NCBI RefSeq assembly: GCF_900095175.1
Contig: NZ_LT606946.1
Coordinates: 126,712 to 190,711 of the forward strand
Length of the DNA: 64,000 nt
Source of the DNA: Polynucleobacter necessarius
Lineage (GTDB): Bacteria > Pseudomonadota > Gammaproteobacteria > Burkholderiales > Burkholderiaceae
Reading direction: 5' to 3'
Shown: in pieces, positions 37,692 through 47,425 of the stretch
How positions within the stretch are numbered: the stretch's first letter is position 1
How the letters are laid out: each line of letters starts with the position of its first letter
Program-made: the position numbers and the translations under genes
The notes under the pieces: generated by a model
Databases searched by the model: none
What the model was told of the DNA's origin: nothing
The model's input: only the letters and a program-made list of their open reading frames with translations

Positions 37692-38348
37692 TTATTTGCC
37701 TGCAGTCTGACGTTGCAAGATATTAGTGAACTCTTCAATAAAGGTTTCAAAACGAATTGCCAGGCGATCCACATCGGTTGCGGCGCGGTTATAGGCAACC
37801 ACCGCAGGGATAGCGGCAAACAAACCGATAGCGGTAGCGATCAGCGCCTCTGCAATACCTGGGGCTACTGCCGATAAGGTGGCGTTCTGGACGTTAGCTA
37901 AGCCGCGGAAGGAGTGCATGATGCCCCAAACGGCGCCAAAGAGGCCGATATAAGGGGAGACTGAACCTACGGAGGCTAAGAAGGGTAGATTGGCTTCTAG
38001 CATGTCTATTTCTCGCTGGTAGGTCGCTTTCATGGCACGGCGGGCGGCGTCGATTTCACGAACTTTCATGAACTCCTGCATTCCTGCTTCAAAGATATGC
38101 TCTAAAACGGCATCGCTACGGGTATTGTGCTGGGCGGCGTTCAAAAGAGTGTTGAGGTCGCCACCGGACCAAAAGTCCCGCTCAAAACGCTCGGTATCTT
38201 GTCTTACGCCCCGCAAAATGGCGGTTTTCTTAAAAATGATGGTCCAAGAGGCTACAGACATGCTCAGTAATAACAACATTACTAACTGGACTAATGGGCT
38301 GGCATTAAGGACTAGGGAGAGGAATGAGAGGTCTTGTGTGGTGGTCAT
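37692..38348 (-). CDS. tolQ: Tol-Pal system protein TolQ
   Basis: TolQ is the ExbB-like proton channel. Three membrane helices are visible (LVQLVMLLLLSMSVASWTIIF; LPFLASVGSVSPYIGLFGAVWGIMHSF; APGIAEALIATAIGLFAAIPAVVAYN). It has 218 residues. It opens the tolQRAB series and is divergent from glyA; ybgC, which often precedes tolQ, is not present. Confidence 0.95.
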   Translation of the reverse strand: MTTTQDLSFLSLVLNASPLVQLVMLLLLSMSVASWTIIFKKTAILRGVRQDTERFERDFWSGGDLNTLLNAAQHNTRSDAVLEHIFEAGMQEFMKVREIDAARRAMKATYQREIDMLEANLPFLASVGSVSPYIGLFGAVWGIMHSFRGLANVQNATLSAVAPGIAEALIATAIGLFAAIPAVVAYNRAATDVDRLAIRFETFIEEFTNILQRQTAGK

Positions 38349-38418
38349 GGTGGATTTTGTATGATGTAGGTTGATTTTACTAAGTTAATTCACTCAGCAA
38401 TACAACTTCATCAGGATT

Positions 38419-39669
38419 ATGACCATGTTTAACTGCCAAAACACTTTAGCTAAAACTGACCCCGAATTGTGGGCAGCGATTCAGAATGAAAATAAGCGTC
38501 AGGAAGACCATATTGAGCTGATTGCTTCTGAGAACTACACCTCCCCAGCAGTCATGCAGGCACAGGGCTCTCAGTTGACCAATAAGTATGCTGAAGGCTA
38601 TCCAGGTAAGCGTTATTACGGTGGTTGTGAGTTCGTGGACGTTGCTGAGCAATTGGCGATTGACCGCGTTAAGGCCTTGTTTGGCGCTGAAGCAGCAAAC
38701 GTTCAGCCGCATTGCGGTGCATCTGCCAACCAAGCAGTCTTCTTGGCTTTCTTGAAGCCTGGCGATACCTTCATGGGTATGAGTTTGGCTGAAGGTGGTC
38801 ATTTGACTCACGGCATGGCTCTCAATATGAGCGGTAAGTGGTTCAATCCAATCGCTTACGGCTTAGATAAAAATGAAGAGATCGATTACGAGCAAATGGA
38901 ACGTTTGGCTCGTGAGCACAAGCCAAAATTAATCATTGCTGGTGCATCTGCATATTCCAGAAAAATTGATTTCGAGCGCATCGGTAAGTTAGCTAAGGAA
39001 GTAGGCGCGATTTTTATGGTGGATATGGCGCACTACGCAGGCTTAGTTGCTGCAGGTGTATATCCAAATCCAGTGCCACATGCTGATATCGTGACTTCAA
39101 CAACGCATAAGAGTTTGCGCGGCCCACGTGGCGGCATTATCTTGATGAAGGCTGAGCATGAGAAAGCCATTAACTCTGCGGTATTCCCTGGCTTGCAAGG
39201 CGGCCCTTTGATGCATGTGATCGCTGGTAAGGCGGCAGCATTTAAAGAGGCGCAAGAGCCTGGCTTTGTTGATTATCAAAAGCAAGTAGTAGCTAATGCT
39301 AAAGCTTTGGCAGAGACATTAATTTCTCGTGGCTTACGCATTGTTTCTGGTGGTACAGATTCACATGTGATGTTGGTGGATTTGCGCGCCAAGAAAATGA
39401 CTGGTAAAGAAGCTGAGCGCGTATTAGGCGAGGCACATATCACTTGCAACAAGAACGGCATTCCGAATGATCCGGAAAAACCAATGGTGACGAGTGGTAT
39501 TCGTTTGGGCTCACCAGCAATGACAACACGTGGCTTTAAAGAGGCTGAGGCGCGTCAAGTTGGTAATTTCATTGCGGATGTTTTAGATAATCCAAATGAT
39601 GCTGACAACATCGCCAAGGTTCGTGCGCAAGTGGCTGAGTTGACCAAGCGTTTCCCTGTTTACGGTTAA
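38419..39669 (+). CDS. glyA: Serine hydroxymethyltransferase
   Basis: GlyA interconverts serine and glycine with tetrahydrofolate, supplying one-carbon units. The 416-residue protein has [53 protein letters not shown] with the PLP lysine, and the C-terminal [14 protein letters not shown]. Start ATG 38419. nrdR follows 42 bases later, an arrangement common in betaproteobacteria. Confidence 0.97.
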   Translation: MTMFNCQNTLAKTDPELWAAIQNENKRQEDHIELIASENYTSPAVMQAQGSQLTNKYAEGYPGKRYYGGCEFVDVAEQLAIDRVKALFGAEAANVQPHCGASANQAVFLAFLKPGDTFMGMSLAEGGHLTHGMALNMSGKWFNPIAYGLDKNEEIDYEQMERLAREHKPKLIIAGASAYSRKIDFERIGKLAKEVGAIFMVDMAHYAGLVAAGVYPNPVPHADIVTSTTHKSLRGPRGGIILMKAEHEKAINSAVFPGLQGGPLMHVIAGKAAAFKEAQEPGFVDYQKQVVANAKALAETLISRGLRIVSGGTDSHVMLVDLRAKKMTGKEAERVLGEAHITCNKNGIPNDPEKPMVTSGIRLGSPAMTTRGFKEAEARQVGNFIADVLDNPNDADNIAKVRAQVAELTKRFPVYG

Positions 39670-39710
39670 TGCAAATAACCCACCAAACTAAAACATAAAG
39701 AAGAGCTACA

Positions 39711-40157
39711 TTGCGCTGCCCCTTTTGCCATAACGACGATACCCAGGTTCTAGATACCCGGGTATCGGACGAAGGCGATACCATTCGCCGTCGCCGCCGT
39801 TGCTCAAAATGCGATAAACGATTTACGACTTACGAGCGTGTTGAGCTCGTATTGCCGGCGATCGTTAAGAAGAACGGTAGTCGTGTTGAGTACAGTCATG
39901 AAAAGTTAGTCAGCTCAGTTAAGCTGGCTTTACGTAAGCGCCCAGTCTCTTCTGACTCAGTTGATGAATCTATTGCCCGGATTGAAGAGAAATTGCTCAG
40001 TCTTGGTGAAAAAGAAATCCCGAGTGAACGCGTAGGTGAGCTAGTAATGCGAGAACTCAAGCGCCTGGATAAAGTGGCCTACATTCGTTTCGCCTCGGTC
40101 TATCGAAGCTTTGCGGATATCGAGTCTTTTGAGAGTGCGCTGAAAGAGTTGAAGTAA
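39711..40157 (+). CDS. nrdR: Transcriptional repressor NrdR
   Basis: NrdR represses ribonucleotide reductase genes using ATP/dATP binding. The zinc ribbon [15 protein letters not shown] with [16 protein letters not shown], and the ATP-cone [16 protein letters not shown], are intact. It has 148 residues. The start is TTG at 39711, directly before the first zinc Cys pair; no ATG fits. Confidence 0.95.
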   Translation: MRCPFCHNDDTQVLDTRVSDEGDTIRRRRRCSKCDKRFTTYERVELVLPAIVKKNGSRVEYSHEKLVSSVKLALRKRPVSSDSVDESIARIEEKLLSLGEKEIPSERVGELVMRELKRLDKVAYIRFASVYRSFADIESFESALKELK

Positions 40158-40162
40158 TGTCC

Positions 40163-40480
40163 TTACAAAATAACTTCCAATCCTTTTCTCTCTATTAGTG
40201 ACAAGAGTTTTAAAGATGTTCCGCTAGGTTTTTTATCGCCAGCCTCCCATTTCTGAATTGTCGATAGGCTAGTGTTGATTGCTAAGGCAAAGACAGCCTG
40301 ACTCAAATGGGTCTTGTTCCGTAGTTGCTTGATGCGTTTGGCTGTCATTGGTTTTACCTCTAGATGCCGCAAAGCCTCGAATTCTTCCATACTTTTTTTA
40401 GTGATAACGCCGGCTTTATGAAGACCCCTTACGGTATCCGTCATCTCTTCAATAATTCGACTTTTTGATTTATTAAGCAT
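40163..40480 (-). CDS. Xre-family antitoxin of a RelE-type pair (NadS/HigA-like)
   Basis: The 105-residue protein ends in a helix-turn-helix (KRIKQLRNKTHLSQAVFALAINTSLSTIQKWEAGDKKPSG). The N-terminal half is helical and probably binds the toxin. It overlaps the toxin stop by 8 bases and lies directly downstream of it. It ends 5 bases from the nrdR end in convergent orientation. Confidence 0.85.
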   Translation of the reverse strand: MLNKSKSRIIEEMTDTVRGLHKAGVITKKSMEEFEALRHLEVKPMTAKRIKQLRNKTHLSQAVFALAINTSLSTIQKWEAGDKKPSGTSLKLLSLIERKGLEVIL

Positions 40481-40856
40481 TGTTTGTTAGCTCCTTTAGT
40501 TCTCCAGCAAGGATTGCTTCTTCGATATCTTTATCAGTTAGGTGAAGCAGTCTATTTGCTGCGCCTTGTAAATGAACCAGCTCATCATCATCAATGTTAT
40601 CTTTTTCATTTTTCACGAAGCCAAAAATAAAAAACCACTTCCTAAAAATTTTTCCTGCTACCAGCGTTCTTGCCCCCGCCCTTTTCCCCATGCCTGGCAG
40701 GGCAATTCTTTTCTTAAAAACATTCCCACCAAGATCTGCATCAACGAGGCCCGCCTCCATTTCCGCAACTGCGAAGAGTAGATCTTCATCTTTTAGGTCA
40801 GTTTTTCTCATCCACCTATTAAAAGTTTTTGTCTTGAAGGTACGTTTTTTGGTCAT
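40473..40856 (-). CDS. RelE/ParE-superfamily toxin (PF06296 type)
   Basis: The 127-residue protein has the pattern of the RelE-like family paired with NadS-type antitoxins: TFNRWMRKTDLKDEDLLFAVAEMEAGLVDADLGGNVFKKRIALPG, then GKRAGARTLVAG and KWFFIFGFVKNEKDNI. It probably cuts mRNA. A palindromic site lies 13 bases upstream. The pair is inserted between nrdR and adk. Confidence 0.82.
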   Translation of the reverse strand: MTKKRTFKTKTFNRWMRKTDLKDEDLLFAVAEMEAGLVDADLGGNVFKKRIALPGMGKRAGARTLVAGKIFRKWFFIFGFVKNEKDNIDDDELVHLQGAANRLLHLTDKDIEEAILAGELKELTNNA

Positions 40857-40869
40857 AAAAAACTATACC

Positions 40870-40884
40870 ACTAAGTACGTTAGT
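40870..40884. promoter_or_regulatory. Inverted repeat upstream of the RelE-Xre pair
   Basis: ACTAA and TTAGT flank GTACG, 14 bases before the toxin ATG on the minus strand; the GTAC core is itself symmetric. The position fits an autorepression operator for the Xre antitoxin. Confidence 0.5.
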
Positions 40885-40911
40885 TAAATAATACCCCTTT
40901 TCTTGACAAAG

Positions 40912-40948
40912 AAAAAAGGGGGGGGGCTGCAAAAGCAGCCCCTTTAAT
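40912..40948 (-). terminator. Rho-independent terminator after adk with a run of nine G
   Basis: On the minus strand GGGGCTGC pairs with GCAGCCCC around TTTT and is followed by further C and then T6. On the plus strand this is A6, G9, then the stem. The C stretch between the stem and the T tract is unusual. It lies 14 bases past the adk stop. Confidence 0.75.
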
Positions 40949-40961
40949 TGATAAATATGAG

Positions 40962-41648
<687 letters not shown>

Positions 41649-41731
41649 TCATTGTCCCGTATTTTTTCGGGATCCTTTGTAACTAATTCCTAGGATTATC
41701 CCCGAGAACCCTGAGATAACCAGATTCTGGG

Positions 41732-42496
41732 CTAGTTGGCCAAGATGCGGCGGACCCGCTCGAGGTCTTCAGCTGTGTCAACCCCTGCTGGCGGAGCTTC
41801 GCTGGCAGTATTGACTGCAATCCGGTAGCCGTTCCAGAGGGCGCGAAGCTGTTCTAGGGCCTCTGCCTGTTCTGGTGGCGCTGGCTCAAGGCGGGTGTAA
41901 GCCTGCAAAAAGTCAGCTCGGTAGGCATAAATGCCTAGATGGCGTAGGTGGGTCACTTTGAGCGATGTCTCCGTATCCCGCACAAAAGGAATAGTGGCTC
42001 TTGAGAAATAGAGTGCCTCATTGGAGCGATTAAGGACCACCTTAACAACATTGGGATTCGTGATTTCAGCTTCATCTGTAATGGGTACGGCAACAGTTGA
42101 AATCGCGCAGGCGGCATTGTCAGCTAAAGTTTGGGCAACTTGATTGATCAGTTCTGGCGGAATGAGGGGTTCATCACCTTGGACATTGACGACTAAGGTA
42201 TCTGCTGGAAGCTTTAACAGTTGTGCCACTTCTGCAATGCGGTCTGTACCAGTGGGGTGGTCTGGGCTGGTTAATAAACACTCGATACGATGTTCATCGC
42301 ATGCCGCTTGAATTTCTGGTGAATCGGTTGCGACCACAACACTTTGCGCATTAGATTGCTGCGCGCGCTCAGCCACACGAATCACCATCGGCTTGCCACC
42401 AATATCGGCGAGGGGCTTACGAGGTAAACGAGTTGAACCCAGTCTGGCAGGAATAACAACTAAAAATTCAGGTGGTTTAGGAGTTTGAATACTCAT
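41732..42496 (-). CDS. kdsB: 3-deoxy-manno-octulosonate cytidylyltransferase
   Basis: KdsB activates Kdo with CTP for the LPS core. It shows VVIPARLGSTRLPRKPLADIGGKPMV, PDHPTGTDRIAEVA and VVNVQGDEPLIPPELI, all family motifs. It has 254 residues. It is 25 bases from the small Trm112-like gene. Together with lpxK and waaC it confirms a full Kdo-heptose LPS. Confidence 0.96.
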   Translation of the reverse strand: MSIQTPKPPEFLVVIPARLGSTRLPRKPLADIGGKPMVIRVAERAQQSNAQSVVVATDSPEIQAACDEHRIECLLTSPDHPTGTDRIAEVAQLLKLPADTLVVNVQGDEPLIPPELINQVAQTLADNAACAISTVAVPITDEAEITNPNVVKVVLNRSNEALYFSRATIPFVRDTETSLKVTHLRHLGIYAYRADFLQAYTRLEPAPPEQAEALEQLRALWNGYRIAVNTASEAPPAGVDTAEDLERVRRILAN

Positions 42497-42521
42497 TCGC
42501 TAGATTGCGCTTAATCAACAA

Positions 42522-42701
42522 TTAATTGATTTCATCGGCAGTAAGGCTGCGAGCCTCATCAACCAGCATCACTGGGATGTCATTACGAATGGGGTAAGCC
42601 AAGCGATCGGCTTTGCAAATGAGCTCGTGTTTTTCGGCATCCAAATGCAAAGTGCTTTTGCATAAAGGGCACACTAAAATTTTGAGTAAGCGCTTGTCCA
42701 T
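42522..42701 (-). CDS. Trm112-family zinc-ribbon-like small protein
   Basis: This 59-residue gene lies in the gap between lpxK and kdsB. It reads [20 protein letters not shown] and continues with [25 protein letters not shown], the Trm112/YcaR family pattern with Cys pair and the PI-x-D-IPV-M-L motif. Bacterial members sit beside kdsB and lpxK in many genomes; their role is not settled, although Trm112 proteins activate methyltransferases in eukaryotes. Confidence 0.93.
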   Translation of the reverse strand: MDKRLLKILVCPLCKSTLHLDAEKHELICKADRLAYPIRNDIPVMLVDEARSLTADEIN

Positions 42702-42719
42702 ATTTAATCTTTGCTCTTT

Positions 42720-43811
42720 TTATAAAGTGTATCGATTTGGATCGGGTCTTTGCAAAATAGACTGCAACCAATCTGCTAATGTATTTGGGATCTTCAGGTT
42801 CATTGGAACAACCCAAATACGTTCGTCCTGTATTGAGGTGCATTTTACGGCATCCTTCTCCGTAATCAGGATGCATTTCGCATTAATGGAGGTAAAAAAC
42901 TCTGGGGTGTAGCTGGCGTGATCAGCTAAGCCAATACATTTTCCAGAAATGCCTTGTTTCAGTAAATCATCAAAAAAGCGTTGGGGATTGCCAATGGCTG
43001 CGACAGTGGTGATCTCATTGGGAAGATGTGCATCTGCAATAGCTTCTAGAGATTGTTTATTGCTAGGGCAATTTAGTTGATAGGGTGTGCCTAGTTGGCT
43101 AGAGAGTGTAAATGCGCGGCGACCTAAAAAGTATTCATCTACTGGAGTTGCGCTTGTATTTGCGTCTGTCATCAAAGTGGCATCTCGCTCTCGAGATGCG
43201 GGCTCACGCAGGGGTCCAGCAGGCAGTAAAAAGCCATTGCCTTCACCGCGTTGATCACGCACTACAAATTCAATATCACGACCCCCTTCGCGAGCAGGCC
43301 AACGTACCAAGCTACGATGTTGCAAACCATCATCGCTGATGATGACGTTCACCGAGGGACTGCTTCTTAAGAGCGAGCGAATACTTCTGATCCGTTTTGG
43401 ATGAACCCAAATTGGAAATTGATCTTGTGTACGTTTGGCAATGAGAACGGGCTCATCACCTACTTCTACGGGATTGGAATCGCTACTCACTTGCTGGGGG
43501 GAATTTGATGCAGGAGCGCCATAACCTCTGCTAATAATTCCGGGTTTCCACCCCATGCTTGCAAGTCGTTCTGCTAGCGCAATGACGATGGGGGTTTTGC
43601 CCGTACCTCCCACCCGAATATTACCAACGATGATGATGGGCACAGCTTGCGGCTTATTTTTTCCTAAGTTCAGATCATTGACTAAATCTAAAGCTTGATT
43701 GACCCAACCATAAATCTTAGATAAGGGCCAAAGCAACAGACTTGTTGGCCCCCGTCTTTCCCAAAATTGGGGAGCTTTATTAAATAAAGTCGATTTTTTT
43801 AGAGATGACAT
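42720..43811 (-). CDS. lpxK: Tetraacyldisaccharide 4'-kinase
   Basis: LpxK phosphorylates lipid A precursor at the inner membrane. The Walker A VGNIRVGGTGKTPIVIALAE is at about 60-80 and ISDDGLQHRSL at about 150; an N-terminal membrane-associated helix precedes them. At 363 residues it is full length. It follows exbD by about 40 bases. Confidence 0.94.
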   Translation of the reverse strand: MSSLKKSTLFNKAPQFWERRGPTSLLLWPLSKIYGWVNQALDLVNDLNLGKNKPQAVPIIIVGNIRVGGTGKTPIVIALAERLASMGWKPGIISRGYGAPASNSPQQVSSDSNPVEVGDEPVLIAKRTQDQFPIWVHPKRIRSIRSLLRSSPSVNVIISDDGLQHRSLVRWPAREGGRDIEFVVRDQRGEGNGFLLPAGPLREPASRERDATLMTDANTSATPVDEYFLGRRAFTLSSQLGTPYQLNCPSNKQSLEAIADAHLPNEITTVAAIGNPQRFFDDLLKQGISGKCIGLADHASYTPEFFTSINAKCILITEKDAVKCTSIQDERIWVVPMNLKIPNTLADWLQSILQRPDPNRYTL

Positions 43812-43853
43812 TAAAGGCGATTTGTTGAGCTCAATATTTCTAATGTGCTGAAT

Positions 43854-44300
43854 TTATTTCTTCGTAGTTTGACTGCTAAACACAATATTAGATAGCTTGG
43901 CGTCGCGCGCAGCCTCTAAGGCGCTCATGACTGCCTGGTGGGGCGCTTTAGCATCTGCATCGATATTGACCTGGATGGCATCGTCTTTATTTAGTGCATT
44001 GAGGCTATTACTCAGTTGGCTCCGGTCAGTTACCTTGCCATTTATAGTAAAGCGCCCATCGCGACTGACTGCAATATGAATTTGTTTCACCTCTGGCTGG
44101 CTTGCTGCGCCATTGGCTGTGGGCAGGGTGATAGCTAGCTCTTGATAGCGCGTGAAGGTCGTGGAGATCATTAAAAAGATCAGCACGACCAGCAATACGT
44201 CAATAAAAGGAATGAGATTGATCTCGGGCTCTACTGAGGATGAGCGAACCCCTAATGAAAATTAGCCTCGGTACTGAAGCTTATTTTCTAGCCAACTCAT
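43854..44300 (-). pseudogene. exbD: ExbD-type biopolymer transport protein with in-frame TAA near the start
   Basis: From ATG 44300, which overlaps the exbB end, twelve codons (MSWLENKLQYRG) are followed by a TAA at 44262-44264. The same frame then continues with SSVEPEINLIPFIDVLLVVLIFLMISTTF, the ExbD helix with its Asp, to a normal C-terminus. Downstream starts (TTG or GTG around 44195) would remove the conserved part before the helix. The full frame would encode about 148 residues. A point change is the simplest explanation. Confidence 0.8.
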
Positions 44301-44923
44301 TTTGTATCCGTAGAAGATGGATAGAGTTTTTTAAATAATTGGCGGGTAAATTCTTCGCATTCATGTTGGCGTTGATTTGCCATAGCTCGGAGACCACGCT
44401 ATGCAGCTAAAGCAGGAATCGCAATCAATAATCCAAAAGCCGTGTTGTAGAGGGCAATAGAGATGCCATGTGCCAATTGTTGTGGGCTACCGACACCCTG
44501 ACTGCCAAAAATTTCAATCATGCCGACAACGGTGCCAAATAAACCCAGCAGGGGTGCGACTGTCGCGATGGTAGCTAGCGCACCTAAATAGCGATCCAGC
44601 TCTAGCCAGGTTGACTGAGCGCTTGCTTGTAACTCTTCTAAAGCGGAGTCTGCAGAGCTGCCAGAGGCTTTTTCACGAAGGATGCAGGCAAAAAGTGAGC
44701 CCACGAGGGAAAGTTGGCTTATGGCGCTAATCTCATGCTCTGAAACTACTTTTTGCTGAGAAAGAGCATTGGCCAGGCCAAATACTGTTTCCAGACTATC
44801 TTTGGGGAAAATATGAATTTGGCGCAAATACCAAGCCCGTTCCAGAATGATGGCCAGTCCGATAACCGAGATAATGAGTAGGGGCCAAATAGGCCAGCCA
44901 GCAGACAGTAAGATTGAGTACAT
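44297..44923 (-). pseudogene. exbB: ExbB/TolQ-type proton channel with in-frame TAG near the C-terminus
   Basis: The frame from ATG 44923 has the three-helix ExbB plan with WPLLIISVIGLAIILERAWYL, LGALATIATVAPLLGLFGTVVGMI and GISIALYNTAFGLLIAIPALAA. A TAG at 44399-44401 stops it at the end of helix 3. The same frame continues for 33 codons (RGLRAMANQRQHECEEFTRQ) to a TGA that overlaps the exbD ATG, the native junction. TGG to TAG is likely. The lost tail is cytoplasmic; some function cannot be excluded. Confidence 0.8.
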
Positions 44924-45237
44924 AAGCTCAGTACTTTAGCTGAATTAAAAATGGGTTTTAAGGAAGCGATCCTGTGGATAACTCTGTGCAAAACTTTTTA
45001 GTAAAAGTCGTGTAAATCCTTGATTGATGGTGAATACGAGTGATTTGTGCTTGAATATAGATAAAGAGACCTTAAAAATTACCTATATAAATCAATGACT
45101 TAAATTATTAATGTTGGATTTATGAGACGTTTGGGGTCAGTAATTACTTACTTATGAGAGTTAAACCTAGGGTGTATGGGTTTCTGTGGATATTTATTGC
45201 TTGCTAGACCTGATGGCTGTGTAGAAAAAGAGAAAAA
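44924..45237. other. 314-base intergenic region between exbB and xseA
   Basis: No gene seen. It should hold the promoters of both divergent genes. A perfect DnaA-box match (TGTGGATAA) lies at 44973-44981 and a one-mismatch copy at 45185-45193. A 20-base AT-rich element at 45083-45102 recurs nearly exactly before the HiPIP gene (53061-53080). Confidence 0.5.
45083..45102. repeat. AT-rich 20-base element, copy 1
   Basis: The sequence begins CTATATAAATCAAT and ends ACTTA. The copy at 53061-53080 differs by one base (G to C). Both copies lie in long upstream regions, before xseA and before the HiPIP gene, which suggests a shared promoter or regulator site. Function is unknown. Confidence 0.5.
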
Positions 45238-46455
45238 ATGTCCGAAATATCTAGAGAAATTCTGAGTGTTGGTGATCTAAACCGCGCTATTGCTAGCTCT
45301 ATAGAGGAGCGCCTTGATGCTGTATGGGTTAGCGGGGAGATTTCCAATTTCAAGGCCTATGACAGTGGACATTGGTATTTTTCCCTGAAGGATGAAGAGG
45401 GGCAGATTCGCTGTGTGATGTTCCGCGGCCGTAATGGGCAAGTCGGATTTATGCCTCAATCTGGGGATTTAGTAGAAGTCGCTGCCAATGTGGGTTTCTA
45501 TGTTCCCCGGGGTGACATTCAGCTCACGGTGCAAAGCATGCGTCGTGCAGGCATGGGTGGCCTTTATGAAGCTTTTTTGAAGCTGAAGGCCAAACTCGCC
45601 AAAGAGGGCCTATTTGATGTTGAGAACAAGCGTCCCATCCCGACACATCCGAGATCGATTGGCATTATTACTTCGCCGCAAGCAGCAGCTCTCAAAGATG
45701 TATTGAGCACATTAGCTAGAAGAGCGCCCCATATTCCGATTGTGATTTACCCAACCTTAGTACAAGGACCAGATGCGCCTGCTGGAATTATTTCTGCGCT
45801 GAAGGCCGCTGAAAAAGAAAATGCAGTCGATGTGATTTTGTTAGTACGCGGTGGCGGAAGTATTGAAGATCTTTGGGCGTTCAATGATGAGCAGCTGGCT
45901 TACGCTATCGCGCAGTCATCTATCCCAATTGTGAGCGGCGTTGGACATGAAACCGATGTCACGATTGCTGACTTTGTTGCAGACTTGCGTGCACCCACTC
46001 CTACCGGTGCGGCAGAATTGGCGGCACCAAGACGGGATCAAATGCTGCAAGAGCTAGATGCCATCATGCAAGCATTGCTGCAAAGAGTGAGTCAGCGAGT
46101 AGAGCGCGAAGCGCAAACCTTAGATCAATTGGCTTTGCGTCTCAGTCATGCCTTACCCAACCCTGATCGCATGCGCGAGCAAATCAGCGGCTGGCAAAAA
46201 CGACTCAATCAAGCATGGCTAGTGAGGGTTGAAAATTGGAAACGTGATCAAAGCCATTTCCAATCCCAGCTTGAAATGCTGAACCCGCAAAGAACGCTAG
46301 AGCGTGGGTATGCAGTCATCTTGAGTAAAGAAGAGCAAGCAATGCATGCAGCAAGAAGTCCCAATGAGCTCAACACGGAAAGCCTATTTGAAGTACGTCT
46401 GGCAGAGGGGCGAGTAGAGGTGGAGTTTTCAAAAATCAGTCACGCTGATAAATAA
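45238..46455 (+). CDS. xseA: Exodeoxyribonuclease VII large subunit
   Basis: XseA with XseB degrades single-stranded DNA. It has an N-terminal OB domain (WVSGEISNFKAYDSGHWYFSLKDEEGQIRCVMF), the central GGGSIEDLWAFNDE and SGVGHETDVTIADFVADLRAPTPTGAAE catalytic blocks, and a C-terminal coiled coil. It has 405 residues, a little short of the usual 440-450 but continuous. It is followed by HigBA. Confidence 0.95.
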   Translation: MSEISREILSVGDLNRAIASSIEERLDAVWVSGEISNFKAYDSGHWYFSLKDEEGQIRCVMFRGRNGQVGFMPQSGDLVEVAANVGFYVPRGDIQLTVQSMRRAGMGGLYEAFLKLKAKLAKEGLFDVENKRPIPTHPRSIGIITSPQAAALKDVLSTLARRAPHIPIVIYPTLVQGPDAPAGIISALKAAEKENAVDVILLVRGGGSIEDLWAFNDEQLAYAIAQSSIPIVSGVGHETDVTIADFVADLRAPTPTGAAELAAPRRDQMLQELDAIMQALLQRVSQRVEREAQTLDQLALRLSHALPNPDRMREQISGWQKRLNQAWLVRVENWKRDQSHFQSQLEMLNPQRTLERGYAVILSKEEQAMHAARSPNELNTESLFEVRLAEGRVEVEFSKISHADK

Positions 46456-46475
46456 CCACAATACATTTGCGTATA

Positions 46476-46494
46476 TGTATATCTATGCTATACA
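46476..46494. promoter_or_regulatory. Inverted repeat and -10 box of the second higBA locus
   Basis: TGTATA and TATACA form an inverted repeat with a 7-base spacer. The right arm overlaps a TATACAAT -10-like box only about 13 bases before the toxin ATG at 46509, so the mRNA leader would be very short. It is a likely HigA operator. Confidence 0.5.
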
Positions 46495-46508
46495 ATATAT
46501 AATGATGA

Positions 46509-46787
46509 ATGATTAAATCTTTTAGACATAAAGGTTTGGAGTTATTTTTTCAAACTGGAAAAAAGACCGGGATACAGTCTTCCCATTCAAATAAATTGAG
46601 TAGACAGTTGGCTAGATTGGATGAAGCCACATGTTGGGAGGATGTCAATATTCCTGGGTGGAGACTGCATTTGCTCTCAGAAACACTAAATAATCATTAC
46701 TCATTAGCGGTGAGTGGCAATTGGAGAATTACTTTTAAATTTGATGATAAAGATGTCATATTGCTCGATTATCAGGATTACCATTAA
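46509..46787 (+). CDS. higB: HigB toxin of the RelE superfamily
   Basis: The 92-residue protein has the compact RelE/HigB plan: MIKSFRHKGLELFFQTGKKTGI, KLSRQLARLDEA, PGWRLHLLSETLNNHYSLAVSGNWRITFKFDDKDVILLDYQDYH, ending in the typical Tyr-His. It would be a ribosome-dependent mRNase. No good ribosome site precedes the ATG. It is unrelated in sequence type to the HigB at 31.3 kb. Confidence 0.9.
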   Translation: MIKSFRHKGLELFFQTGKKTGIQSSHSNKLSRQLARLDEATCWEDVNIPGWRLHLLSETLNNHYSLAVSGNWRITFKFDDKDVILLDYQDYH

Positions 46788-46811
46788 GCGATAAGTTTAG
46801 GAATACAAAAC

Positions 46812-47129
46812 ATGAGAAAAATGCATAATCCACCTCACCCGGGGTTGATCATTAAAGAGGACATTCTCCCCGCATTGGGCATGAGCGTAACTGAGGCTGC
46901 AGACCAGCTGGGCATTACACGCGTCGCACTTTCCCGTGTAATTAATGGGAAGGCTGCTATTTCTCCAGATATGGCTTTACGTATTGAGAAATGGCTGGGC
47001 GTTAAAAACGGTGGCAGTGCAGATATTTGGCTAAGCCAGCAGGCGACATACGATTTATGGAAAGCGAGAAAATTGGGTGTGCCAAAGGTAAAGTCAGTTG
47101 GCGTTATTCTTGACCTTGTTTTAGCTTAG
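46812..47129 (+). CDS. higA: HigA antitoxin, Xre family
   Basis: The classic HigA opening [59 protein letters not shown] is intact with its helix-turn-helix. It has 105 residues, 24 bases after the toxin. Its 3' end overlaps the end of the convergent HicB remnant by 26 bases. Confidence 0.92.
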   Translation: MRKMHNPPHPGLIIKEDILPALGMSVTEAADQLGITRVALSRVINGKAAISPDMALRIEKWLGVKNGGSADIWLSQQATYDLWKARKLGVPKVKSVGVILDLVLA

Positions 47130-47367
47130 ACTTTGTGGCGGCTGATTTAGAAAGATCAACTAAACGCTCACCATCAATTGCAGCGCTCGGTTTTGGCCAA
47201 TCCTTGCCATTATCAATATAGAGGGATAGCCCAGTCTCAAGTGCATCAACCGCATTTTCGAGCGCCTCTTTTTCATTTGCTCCAAACGTAATTGCTTCTG
47301 GCACATCCCTAAACATGACTAAGATATAGGAGCCATCTTTTGTAAGTCTTGCGGGGTATTGGGGCAT
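47104..47367 (-). pseudogene. HicB-type antitoxin, C-terminally truncated
   Basis: From ATG 47367 the 87 residues MPQYPARLTKDGSYILVMFRD, VPEAITFGANEKEALENAVDALETGLSLYID match the partial RNase H fold of HicB. The DNA-binding helix-turn-helix expected after [12 protein letters not shown] is missing: the frame ends at KQGQE where it meets the higA end. No hicA is adjacent. The higBA locus may have replaced the 3' end. The frame is open back to 47445 but would overlap murB. Confidence 0.65.
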
Positions 47368-47425
47368 CACGCTATCGTACTGCCAGTAATTATGCTCGAT
47401 ATAAAGGTGGTTATTCGATATTTTG

